From a virus: 64,000 nucleotides of DNA. Below are positions 25,792 through 33,047 of the stretch, in pieces (position 1 is the first letter of the stretch; every line of letters starts with the position of its first letter). A model generated the notes under the pieces. The model worked only from the letters and a program-made list of their open reading frames with translations, did not search any database and was not told where the DNA came from. The position numbers were made by a program, and so were the translations under genes. The DNA lies in the IMG/VR virus record IMGVR_UViG_3300027396_000020, positions 19,817 through 83,816 of that record; one strand, written 5' to 3'.

Positions 25792-26957
25792 TTTCTGAAC
25801 AAGCTCGCACGACCGTTGACTAACTCAACTTCAAATATCTCACGCTTCTTAGATTCAATCTTAGCTGCTAGTGCTTCGCTTAGACTGTTGCCTGTGCGAA
25901 TAATGCTGTCGCTAGTTGGTCCCATGATACGCTCACGGTCAGCATCGATAGTAGCTTGATCAGGTGCTGCGCCTGGTGCTGGCTCTGCTGCACCTTTCTT
26001 AGCGGCACGAGCTTGACGTTTTCTGATAGCGCCAGGTGTTTGGCTAACTTGTCCGGCAACTTTGCCACCAGTGCGTTTTGGTGCTGGTGCTGCTGCGCCA
26101 CCTGCTACTGGTTCTGCTGTTGCGGCTGCTGGTGCTGCTGTTGCGGCTGCTGGTTCTGCTGCTGGTTCTGAACCTGCTGGTGCTGGAGGAGCTCCCGGAG
26201 GAGTTGCTGCCGCTGCTGGTTCTGCTGCTGGAGCACCACCTGCTGCTGGTGCTGCTGCACCTGCCGCTGCTTTTTGGTCAGCTGGTCCAGGTTGTGCTAG
26301 AGATTTTTGTAGTAGCTGTAGGATACGTTGCTTGCCTTTCTTGTCTAGCTGGTTCAATGATGCTTTGACCTGTGCATAGACTGTCTGTCCTGCTTTTTCT
26401 GCACCTGCGCCTGCGGTAGCATCTGCTGTTTTCTTCATGGCTTGTGCTGCTGCACCTGTCTGTGCTTTTGCGGGTGCTGTACCTTTAGGACCTTGTGCAT
26501 TAGCATCTGCGGCGGTAGTAGCTGGTGCTGCTGCGCCTCCGGCTGCATTACCGCCTGATACATTAACATTTGTTGTATTTCCAGGAGCTGAACCTGCGCC
26601 ACCTGCTGCGGGTGCGCTAGCGCCACTTGCTGGAGCTGCTGCTGCTCCACCTGCAGGTGCTGCCGCTGCTGGTTCTTCTCCGCCTGCGGGTGCTGCTGCC
26701 GCACTTTTTGCGGGTGCTGCTGCGTCTGGAGCATCTGGATAAGGATCAGGATCGCCTGCTACTGTGGCTTTGCCAGTGGCATAACCTTTCTTGAAGGCTT
26801 TGCCAATACCTGCAACACCGCCTGCTACGGCTCCTACACCTTTGGCCAATCCGCCTACCCCTTTGCCTACTGCTGTGCCTAGGCTTCCTAGAGGACCTTC
26901 TTCAAGATATTCTAGATGTTGTTGTTCTGATTCAGTTATGATTTCATTTAATTTCAT
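25788..26957 (-). CDS. Ala/Pro-rich putative internal head protein with gp21 site
   Basis: A 389-residue low-complexity protein. Residues 1-20 end in YLEE|GPLG, a textbook gp21 cleavage site (LxE|G), so the leading 20 residues could be a capsid-targeting peptide removed during maturation, as in T4 internal proteins. Then follow a Gly-rich amphipathic segment, long Ala/Pro-rich linkers, a central helix LDKKGKQRILQLLQKSL shared with the neighbour, and a basic patch (PKRTGGKV, IRKRQARAAKKG) that could bind DNA. The frame and composition hold over the whole length, and the complementary-strand Ala-rich frames are shadows. The start ATG is at 26957, close to the upstream gene's stop. An injected or DNA-associated head protein is inferred. 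Confidence 0.75.
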   Translation of the reverse strand: MKLNEIITESEQQHLEYLEEGPLGSLGTAVGKGVGGLAKGVGAVAGGVAGIGKAFKKGYATGKATVAGDPDPYPDAPDAAAPAKSAAAAPAGGEEPAAAAPAGGAAAAPASGASAPAAGGAGSAPGNTTNVNVSGGNAAGGAAAPATTAADANAQGPKGTAPAKAQTGAAAQAMKKTADATAGAGAEKAGQTVYAQVKASLNQLDKKGKQRILQLLQKSLAQPGPADQKAAAGAAAPAAGGAPAAEPAAAATPPGAPPAPAGSEPAAEPAAATAAPAAATAEPVAGGAAAPAPKRTGGKVAGQVSQTPGAIRKRQARAAKKGAAEPAPGAAPDQATIDADRERIMGPTSDSIIRTGNSLSEALAAKIESKKREIFEVELVNGRASLFRK

Positions 26958-26958
26958 T

Positions 26959-28443
26959 TTATGCGGTTCCTAGGTCTTTTTGCAGGTATGCCATGATACG
27001 CTTCTGCTGTTTCTTATTTAACTTTAATACTTGGTCTTTGATCTGCATGTATGCACTGGTAGCTTTGACAGGATCTAGCGTAGGTTCCTGAGGTCCTACA
27101 GGCAGTTTCATGTCTGTGTAGACCTGATCCACGATCTTAGGATCGATGCCGCCATAGTTCTGTAGGAACTTTCTCAGCTGCTCAGAGTCTGTAGGCGAAC
27201 CTTCTAGCTTCCATGCAGCTAATAGTTTGGCGGATGTGACCTTTTCAGTGGCCTGTTTGCCTGCCCAGGCAACACCTTTGGTCACTGCGCCTAGAGCCTT
27301 GCCACCTAGCTCCTTGGCCTTGTCCAAGAATCCTGCTTCAGTAAGAACACGATTCACGATCATATAGACCTGTCCTTCGCTGAGTGGACGAGTCTGTAGA
27401 TAATAACTTTCTTGTTTAGCTGGTGCTGCTGCTCCAGCTGCTGCCACTGCACCCTGCGAAGCAGCCTGCATGCCAGTCTTGGTAGCATTGATAAACTGTA
27501 GTAGGCTGTCATTATCCTTAGCAGCCTTCCATGCACCTTGGACTAGTTGATCCATGCTAGACGTATATTCTTGGCTTCTAACTATGTCTGCTATATTTTT
27601 AAGTTGATCAAAACCTTCAGCAGCACCATCACCTCCGGATTTAACTAGATTCATCGCAGCACGGATAGCACTGGCTTCTTCAGGTTTAACTAAGGCATTG
27701 AATCCTTGAGTGGTCTGTGTCCACTCCATGCCTGGAGCTCTTAGTGTTTTACTAGCGTCCCAACTGATCTGTTCAAGTCCTGCATCCTCAGGACCAAATG
27801 GTATAGACTGCTCACGGAATCCAGCCATCCAGTTGCCCAACATTTGAAAGGCTTTACCAGATAGATAACCCAGAGCCGCTGTCTTGATACCTTTGCCAAT
27901 AGCAGTGGATAGTTTCTCACCTTTGAGCAGTTCATTGGCACCACGCAAGACCTGACCAGCGATAGCACCGCCTACAGGACCACCTGCTAGTGAAGCTAGT
28001 GCTGTGAGTATGCCGATGACTGCTGCTGATTTACCAGGATTGGCCTTGACCCACTCACCTAAGGCCGCGGTTTTTTCTGCTAGATCTGGAAACTTCTCAG
28101 CGACCTTGGCTTTTAGGTCCTCAAACTTTTGATCAAATGCTTTAACAGGAGTAGTGTCCTGTAGCCAACGTCCTGCTTTGTTGATGATTTCATCTGCTTT
28201 CTTGATAGCATCTTTGCCAGCACCAATGACTGTTCTGCTTTGTCCACCTGCGATACTTTGCTTTTCGATCTCACCAAATATCTGTGTGATCTGATCAGCG
28301 GTTAATGATGCTTCGATCAGTGGAAGCATGTCGCGGTAGTAGCCTTCTACAATCCTTCTTTGATCTAGAGTTAGGTAATAACAGGATTCTCTTAGTATTT
28401 CTCGAGAATCAGCCATATGTTGTTCAAGCAGAAAAGTATTCAT
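26959..28443 (-). CDS. Putative internal head protein with central hydrophobic segment (494 aa)
   Basis: A 494-residue protein. An N-terminal helical region is followed by a Gly/Ala-rich hydrophobic stretch near 135-165 (SAAVIGILTALASLAGGPVGG) that could insert in membranes. Near residue 366 is VLTEA|GFLDKAKELGGKALG, with an LxE|A gp21 site, followed by AWKLEGSPTDSEQLRKFLQNYGGIDPKIVDQVY and a C-terminal helix LNKKQQKRIMAYLQKDLG like that of the next gene. ATG 28443 has no Shine-Dalgarno sequence; a GATAAATA box ends 5 bases before it. A second Met at residue 10 is an alternative start. A head-packed protein possibly acting at DNA entry is inferred from the cleavage motif and hydrophobic segment. 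Confidence 0.7.
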   Translation of the reverse strand: MNTFLLEQHMADSREILRESCYYLTLDQRRIVEGYYRDMLPLIEASLTADQITQIFGEIEKQSIAGGQSRTVIGAGKDAIKKADEIINKAGRWLQDTTPVKAFDQKFEDLKAKVAEKFPDLAEKTAALGEWVKANPGKSAAVIGILTALASLAGGPVGGAIAGQVLRGANELLKGEKLSTAIGKGIKTAALGYLSGKAFQMLGNWMAGFREQSIPFGPEDAGLEQISWDASKTLRAPGMEWTQTTQGFNALVKPEEASAIRAAMNLVKSGGDGAAEGFDQLKNIADIVRSQEYTSSMDQLVQGAWKAAKDNDSLLQFINATKTGMQAASQGAVAAAGAAAPAKQESYYLQTRPLSEGQVYMIVNRVLTEAGFLDKAKELGGKALGAVTKGVAWAGKQATEKVTSAKLLAAWKLEGSPTDSEQLRKFLQNYGGIDPKIVDQVYTDMKLPVGPQEPTLDPVKATSAYMQIKDQVLKLNKKQQKRIMAYLQKDLGTA

Positions 28444-28448
28444 ATGTT

Positions 28449-28456
28449 TATTTATC
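28449..28456 (-). promoter_or_regulatory. Late promoter box at the start of the internal-protein operon
   Basis: The minus strand reads GATAAATA, then AACAT, then the ATG at 28443. The predicted start coincides with the A of the ATG. It follows a strong hairpin (28461-28480) that could end upstream transcription. Confidence 0.5.
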
Positions 28457-28460
28457 GGTA

Positions 28461-28480
28461 AAACGAGCTAACGCTCGTTT
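28461..28480 (-). terminator. Perfect 8-bp hairpin ahead of the internal-protein operon
   Basis: AAACGAGC pairs with GCTCGTTT around a 4-base loop. On the minus strand the stem ends in TTTT and is followed by ACC, so it may stop transcription just before the late box at 28449. Confidence 0.4.
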
Positions 28481-28901
28481 GCGCTTTCGCTTACGCTCAG
28501 CGCATTTTTTCTTTTTTTAGATTTTTATCTAGATGATCTAAAAATCTTTTTTCCGCGAAGCGGAAAGTTTAGCATTATCCAGATTCTAATGGTCACACTT
28601 AGCCCGTTTCCGGGCTAAAAGTTTGAGCTTTATCCGAGTTCGGCAAGTCACACAGCAGTAGAGCATTACAGAGGCGGTTGTCCGGTACCTCGAGCTCCGT
28701 CTTTATACAACGGCGGCATACGTAAATCTGCTATCACTTACGTATACGTGGGGTTTTTCTCCCCTCATTTTGCCTTATTTCGCTCTCAAAAACAACCAAA
28801 CAGCAAGGTCTTTGCTATCAACGTCCTGTTAAGGATAGTGGTTGAGTCGCTCTTCACCAAGGTAGAGCTTCCTTACCGCCACACATCAGAGCGGATTTCG
28901 G

Positions 28902-28933
28902 GCACCATAACAGTCACCGGTGCGGGTTTTTTT
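28902..28933 (+). terminator. Plus-strand terminator-like hairpin
   Basis: GCACC (28902-28906) pairs with GGTGC (28919-28923); GGG and then seven T follow. No plus-strand protein gene is seen upstream of it in this region, so it could end a plus-strand non-coding RNA. Confidence 0.4.
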
Positions 28934-28938
28934 GGCGA

Positions 28939-29373
28939 TTATTTGGCCTTTTTATGCTCTTCTAGACGCTGCCTAAGTATGTTTGAACCGCCTACTCTGA
29001 CGTTTATAATGCCATTATAATACTCGTCAGTTTCTAAAACTCTGCGTTCAAACTGTTCTCTAGCCTCTAAATAGCCCATTTCTGCCTTAGATTTACAGTA
29101 GTAGAGTATTTCTCGGGTGAAGTTTTCCGGACCTAATGCTTGGACATCTGCGTTTAACCTATCGCTAGAACCCCAGTAATCGCGCCAATCGCTTTCTACT
29201 GTGCTTCTGCGTTTAAGTTTTTTGCCTTTGAGTGGTGGTTTAGTACGTTTAAACTGTGCTAGTTTCTTGCCTATGTACTTCTGTCCGGTGGTTGTGTTGG
29301 TGATGAGATAAACGAAGCCAATGTAGCCTTCAGGTATTTCTTCTACGGGTTGATTTTGATATGTCCACTGCAC
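28939..29373 (-). CDS. GIY-YIG family endonuclease-like protein
   Basis: A 144-residue protein with the nuclease signature near the N-terminus: GFVYLITN (Tyr22) then KYIGKK (Tyr33-Gly35), followed by SDWRDYWGSS and YLEAREQFERRVL, where the Glu could complete the active site. The size and motifs resemble the T4-type single-domain GIY-YIG proteins, some of which are homing endonucleases of the Seg group. No DNA-binding C-terminal domain is visible, so homing activity is uncertain. The GTG start at 29373 directly abuts the TGA of the upstream gene (TGAGTG), so translation is coupled. It is the last gene of the gp55-gp47-gp46 operon. Confidence 0.85.
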   Translation of the reverse strand: MQWTYQNQPVEEIPEGYIGFVYLITNTTTGQKYIGKKLAQFKRTKPPLKGKKLKRRSTVESDWRDYWGSSDRLNADVQALGPENFTREILYYCKSKAEMGYLEAREQFERRVLETDEYYNGIINVRVGGSNILRQRLEEHKKAK

Positions 29374-29604
29374 TCATTTAGTTATAGACAGTGGTTTGCC
29401 TCTCATGCCTTTTCTGGCTTTGCGCCTTTCCTTGCGTTTTTCTTGTATTTCTACTCGCCTTTTTGATGCCTCATTGCGTATTTCTGATAGCCAAAATCGT
29501 GCCTTAATGCCAGCTTCGTCGCTGTGCTTGTATTCAAATCGTTCTTGCCACTTGAAATATTCTTGAAAAGCAGCAATCATCTTGTCGTGTGATTCTGTAC
29601 TCAC
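29374..29604 (-). CDS. Small basic protein of unknown function (76 aa)
   Basis: A 76-residue helical protein, MIAAFQEYFKWQERFEYKHS with a charged middle and a very basic C-terminal third (QEKRKERRKARKGMRGK), which suggests nucleic-acid or acidic-partner binding. The GTG start at 29604 overlaps the TGA of the oxygenase-like gene (GTGA). Every junction in this operon is a 4-base overlap or direct abutment, consistent with translational coupling. The family is not recognised. Confidence 0.65.
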   Translation of the reverse strand: MSTESHDKMIAAFQEYFKWQERFEYKHSDEAGIKARFWLSEIRNEASKRRVEIQEKRKERRKARKGMRGKPLSITK

Positions 29605-30221
29605 GGTTCTTGTCCAAGAAACACATTACCTGATACAGATATTCGTATTTCGTCAGAGTTGCTAAATGGATATACACAGTGTCTTAGTAGACTAGGAAAT
29701 AACATAGTCTGTCCAACGCTGTATTTGTTAACACCCATAGTAGCACCTTGAGTTCTTCCTAGCATATCTGTGTAGGTAAACTCTAGTTGTCCAGAGAATG
29801 GATCTTTAGTATCGTCAATGACTTCCGGAATCCTTAGCCATATGGTATAACTTAGTACACCGCCATGCATATGATTAGGAAGAAACTCTCCAGCTCTTTG
29901 AAAGTTAATCCATGGACGTTCGCAATAATATTGCGGTTCAACTTTAGGAGAATCAAAGGTCTTTAAATAGTGACAACTTTCTCTATACATTTGAGTACAT
30001 TCTAAAATATACTCCTTTAGTAGATCTTCTGTAGACTTGGTAAATCTATAGTGCTTAGGAACGCCAGGAGAAGATAGTCCAGACTTAGTTTCTTCTGCAG
30101 ACCCCTCGTCTTTTTCTATTTGATCTATTTCATCTAACATTATCCTTAAAAGATTGACAGGAACTTCTGCCCTAAGAAGGGTCATGTTTGACAAAGCTAT
30201 GATTCTACTGTTGATGTTCAC
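29601..30221 (-). CDS. 2OG-Fe(II) oxygenase-like protein
   Basis: A 206-residue protein of the double-stranded beta-helix oxygenase type that T4-like marine phages often carry. Candidate iron ligands are His117 and His119 (PNHMHGGVLSYTIWL) and His181 (LLRHCVYPF), with Arg193 (EIRISVSGN) in the place that binds 2-oxoglutarate. The usual HxD is here HxH, which may alter metal binding. An N-terminal helical section (~1-90) precedes the core. The GTG start at 30221 overlaps the gp46 stop (GTGA). The substrate is unknown; a link to DNA, protein or nutrient metabolism cannot be decided from sequence. Confidence 0.75.
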   Translation of the reverse strand: MNINSRIIALSNMTLLRAEVPVNLLRIMLDEIDQIEKDEGSAEETKSGLSSPGVPKHYRFTKSTEDLLKEYILECTQMYRESCHYLKTFDSPKVEPQYYCERPWINFQRAGEFLPNHMHGGVLSYTIWLRIPEVIDDTKDPFSGQLEFTYTDMLGRTQGATMGVNKYSVGQTMLFPSLLRHCVYPFSNSDEIRISVSGNVFLGQEP

Positions 30222-31999
30222 GCTACGATCTCCACGTCATTGCTATAACTAGTAAAACCGTTTTCTTTAATAACTTTTAACACATGGTTTACACGATTAG
30301 TTAGATCATCTCTATGGCTGATCAAGAACACATTCTTATCGCGTTCACGAGTCATGCGTTTTAATACAGCGATACTAGATTCAACACCGCTGGCGTCCAT
30401 GCCGCTATCTACTAACTCGTCAATAAACAGCAAGTTGATGTTATGATATAGATTCTCCCACACATCACGGAACGCCCAACTTAGACTTAGTATCAACCTA
30501 TTACGTTCTCCTCGGCTTAGATTATCAAAATCTAGATCTTGACCTAGCTGTGTAATGATGACACTTAGGTCATTTTGAAACTCGACGATATGAGGCAGAC
30601 CAATCTTATCGAGATAATAGGTCAATCGCTGATTTAAGAACGCTAGATTCTGATCAATGATGCGTTTGCGTACAAAACTATCTTTGTTAGTGAGTAGTTT
30701 GTATAGAAACTCTTGATGCTCTTTAACTCGTACTAGTTCATTTAGTTGATCCCAATCAATCTCTTGTACCGCAGTTTTCTTAAGTTCTTCGATCTGTTCT
30801 TGATAGGGGTTTACTTCAGAAGTTTTAGTCTGTAGATCTTTAGTAAGGCCTTCGATAGTGTTCTTATGATTAAGTGCTTCTTCTAGATTTTCATAGACAA
30901 CCTTAGGACAATCAGTTTGTTCTCCTAGTAGATCCATTTCGCCTTGCAGTTTCATTAGATCATCGGCATGGTTATCTATAAAGGACTGTGCGTCATCGAT
31001 CTGTTTGACCTTATTAGTCATCATTTCTTCGTGCTTGTGGTCATGCAGATCCTGACCACAGCTATGACACTTGTGTTCAGCTAACAAGACCAACTCAGAT
31101 TCTAGTTTTTTAAGAGTCTTTTGTTCTTTTTCTAGTGTGGCTATAGACTTAGCCAACAGAGCCTGTACTCTATCACGTTCCTTTTTATTCTTATTCCATT
31201 CTTCTAGAGCACGTTGATTTGAGATCTCTTGCTCAATATCAATAGTTGACAGTACATCGATGCTTTTCTGTAGGTCAGTGACTGCTTTGGTCTTTTGTTC
31301 TTCCCACAGTTTTTGTTTTCTTTCTAGTGCTTCGATGCTTTGTTGTATGCGATCGTTAGATGCTTTAACAGTTTCAATCCTTGTGTTTTCACTGTTGATA
31401 GCATCTTTGGTTAGTTTAACTTGTTCTTTGAGATTTTCTGCTTTTTCACTGAGCAGAGTAATACCTAATAGCTGTTCAATGATGGCTCGTTGATCAGCAG
31501 CCTTCATACTAAGGAACGGTTCAGTATAGGTATTCAGCGCCACAAGATGTTTAAACATCTCATGGGTCATTGGAAATATTTCTTCGATAGCTTTTTGTGT
31601 TTCTCGAGAGTCGCCTTGACTTTCGTCAGTGGCATTTTCAAGATCTTGCTCCTCTCCGTTTACACTAAACTTGAGAAGATTAGGTTTTCGTCCACGTTCG
31701 ATATGATATTCAACACCATCTTTTTCAAAGGTAACTGTAACCAACATACCTTTGCTGTTAATCTTATTGATAAGATTATCACGCTTGATGTTAGTTAGGG
31801 CTTGACCATAGATAGCGTAGCTCAGTCCGTTGATGATTGTAGTTTTGCCTGTTCCGTTACGGGCGCCAGAGTCATCACCTCCTAGATCTAGATTTTCACC
31901 TAAGACTAAGGTCAGCTGTCCACGGTCAAAGTCGATAGCTTGGGTTTGGTTGCCCACGCTCATAAAGTTTCTAACTGTTAGATTTTTAATCTTTATCAT
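30218..31999 (-). CDS. gp46: Recombination endonuclease subunit gp46 (Rad50/SbcC-like)
   Basis: A 593-residue ABC-type ATPase of the Rad50/SbcC family that works with gp47 to resect DNA ends for recombination-dependent replication and to help degrade host DNA. Visible motifs are Walker A GARNGTGKTT (~residues 44-53), a long coiled coil with the zinc hook CHSC (~307-310) at its middle, ABC signature LSRGERNRL (~492) and Walker B LLFIDELVDSG (~522), with an H-loop-like LISHRDD near the end. T4 gp46 is 560 residues. The start ATG overlaps the gp47 stop (ATGA), typical of this pair. Confidence 0.96.
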   Translation of the reverse strand: MIKIKNLTVRNFMSVGNQTQAIDFDRGQLTLVLGENLDLGGDDSGARNGTGKTTIINGLSYAIYGQALTNIKRDNLINKINSKGMLVTVTFEKDGVEYHIERGRKPNLLKFSVNGEEQDLENATDESQGDSRETQKAIEEIFPMTHEMFKHLVALNTYTEPFLSMKAADQRAIIEQLLGITLLSEKAENLKEQVKLTKDAINSENTRIETVKASNDRIQQSIEALERKQKLWEEQKTKAVTDLQKSIDVLSTIDIEQEISNQRALEEWNKNKKERDRVQALLAKSIATLEKEQKTLKKLESELVLLAEHKCHSCGQDLHDHKHEEMMTNKVKQIDDAQSFIDNHADDLMKLQGEMDLLGEQTDCPKVVYENLEEALNHKNTIEGLTKDLQTKTSEVNPYQEQIEELKKTAVQEIDWDQLNELVRVKEHQEFLYKLLTNKDSFVRKRIIDQNLAFLNQRLTYYLDKIGLPHIVEFQNDLSVIITQLGQDLDFDNLSRGERNRLILSLSWAFRDVWENLYHNINLLFIDELVDSGMDASGVESSIAVLKRMTRERDKNVFLISHRDDLTNRVNHVLKVIKENGFTSYSNDVEIVA

Positions 32000-33000
32000 A
32001 GGTCTCTATAGATCTCCAGTAACAGTTTTTTGTCATAGGTATCGCTTTCGATAGCATTGATTTGGTTCATGACGATAGTATCGACGCTTTCAAACTTAAG
32101 ATCTATCGCTACAGCATTACTTTCAACTTCTACTTTTTCAGGAATAAGCATCAGTTCACGCAGATTATATTGTGGCATGAACTGTTCTTTGATAAAGTTA
32201 GCTTCTTCAAAAGTGATAGGCAAGTCAATAGTAACACGACAATGCATCTTTTCACGCAATAGCTTGTCGGGAGTATCAATGATTTGACTTAGCTTATAGG
32301 TCCTATAAATGGGTTGACCAGGCCATGTCTTATAAACAGGCTCCTTACCCCATTCAAGCAGCATCATACCTCGATCGTCATCAAACGAATCTGCATAGTT
32401 GTGCGGAAACGCATTGCCGATGTAAACGATATTGCCTTTGGTCTGTCGTTTATGGAAATGCCCTGTAAACACATATTCTTGATTAGCAAAGTGTGTAGAC
32501 TGCAACTGACCGTGGTCTGGCATCTGCACCATGGCGTTCATATAAAAATGCGGAAGCTCAAGATGCGAAAACATATAACGGCTCTTGATCTTAGGAATCT
32601 TCTGCCACTCGTCACCAACAAGCCATGGCATGATAGTTACATCGCCATCAGTTATGGTTTGGTTCACTACCGTGATATTAGGAAACAGTCTAGCAAACTC
32701 TAGGCTGTGTATTTCACGTTTGTCCTTGTAGTATTCATCATGGTTGCCCATGATCAGATATACATGATCAAAACTGTTGTTTAGTTTTTCTAGATTGCTA
32801 ACAGTATAGTTCATGGTACTAACATCAGTCGTTGATCGATTATGATGCCAGTCACCAAGGAAGATACAGGTTTCTGCACCTTCTTGTTTGGCAGTTTCGC
32901 AGAACCAATCTACGAAATCTTCGCAGTCTTGATTGTGGATCCTACTACCAGATTTTAATCCAAAATGGATGTCTGTAAAACAGGCAACTTTTTTAAACAT
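31996..33000 (-). CDS. gp47: Recombination nuclease subunit gp47 (Mre11/SbcD-like)
   Basis: A 334-residue metallophosphoesterase nuclease. The conserved metal-binding motifs are present: D10-I-H12 (FTDIHFG), GD49-50 (FLGDWHH), GNHD 85-88 and GHFHKR near 183. With gp46 it forms the end-processing complex used in T4 recombination and host-DNA breakdown. The length matches T4 gp47 (339). GGAG lies about 13 bases before the ATG at 33000, and the gene follows gp55 by 47 bases, keeping the T4 order 55-47-46 (without the T4 alpha-glucosyltransferase between them). Confidence 0.96.
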   Translation of the reverse strand: MFKKVACFTDIHFGLKSGSRIHNQDCEDFVDWFCETAKQEGAETCIFLGDWHHNRSTTDVSTMNYTVSNLEKLNNSFDHVYLIMGNHDEYYKDKREIHSLEFARLFPNITVVNQTITDGDVTIMPWLVGDEWQKIPKIKSRYMFSHLELPHFYMNAMVQMPDHGQLQSTHFANQEYVFTGHFHKRQTKGNIVYIGNAFPHNYADSFDDDRGMMLLEWGKEPVYKTWPGQPIYRTYKLSQIIDTPDKLLREKMHCRVTIDLPITFEEANFIKEQFMPQYNLRELMLIPEKVEVESNAVAIDLKFESVDTIVMNQINAIESDTYDKKLLLEIYRDL

Positions 33001-33047
33001 TGATTTTGTCTACTCCACTAATAGTGTACAATTCTTTTTGAATCAAG

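Larger units (their letters stand above)
28457..28938. other. Gene-free, hairpin-rich region between two minus-strand operons
   Basis: About 480 bases without a credible gene. Inverted repeats visible are: AAACGAGC/GCTCGTTT (28461-28480, TAAC loop); GCGCT/AGCGC followed by a T-rich run on the plus strand (28481-28517); AGATTTTTA/TAAAAATCT (28519-28547); TTTCCGC/GCGGAAA (28550-28566); TTAGCCCG/CGGGCTAA (28599-28618, GAAA loop on the minus strand); ATACGTAA/TTACGTAT (28718-28745); and GCACC/GGTGC followed by seven T on the plus strand (28902-28933). The short plus-strand frame at 28748-29020 overlaps the GIY-YIG gene and looks spurious. The region could hold a structured RNA, a replication origin, or terminators for the operon to its right. 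No tRNA fold is found. Confidence 0.6.

Noticed and set aside
25970-26720. Apparent tandem DNA repeat (GCTGCTGGTGCT-like)
   Set aside because: It is the codon-level effect of Ala/Gly/Pro-rich protein sequence, without constant repeat length.
26062-26742. Long Ala- and Leu-rich plus-strand frames opposite the 389-residue protein
   Set aside because: They are mirror images of GCT/GCA repeats in the real minus-strand gene and carry no start signals.
28681-28700. Cluster of restriction-site palindromes (GGTACC, CTCGAG, GAGCTC) suggesting a cloning vector remnant
   Set aside because: The flanking sequence is continuous with the phage context and no vector features are nearby; the palindromes are compatible with the local hairpins.
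28457-28938. tRNA or tmRNA
   Set aside because: No cloverleaf with acceptor stem, anticodon arm and TTC loop could be drawn on either strand.
28748-29020. Plus-strand 90-residue open frame across the gene-free region
   Set aside because: It overlaps the GIY-YIG gene on the other strand, has no ribosome site and its residues look like random translation of hairpin DNA.
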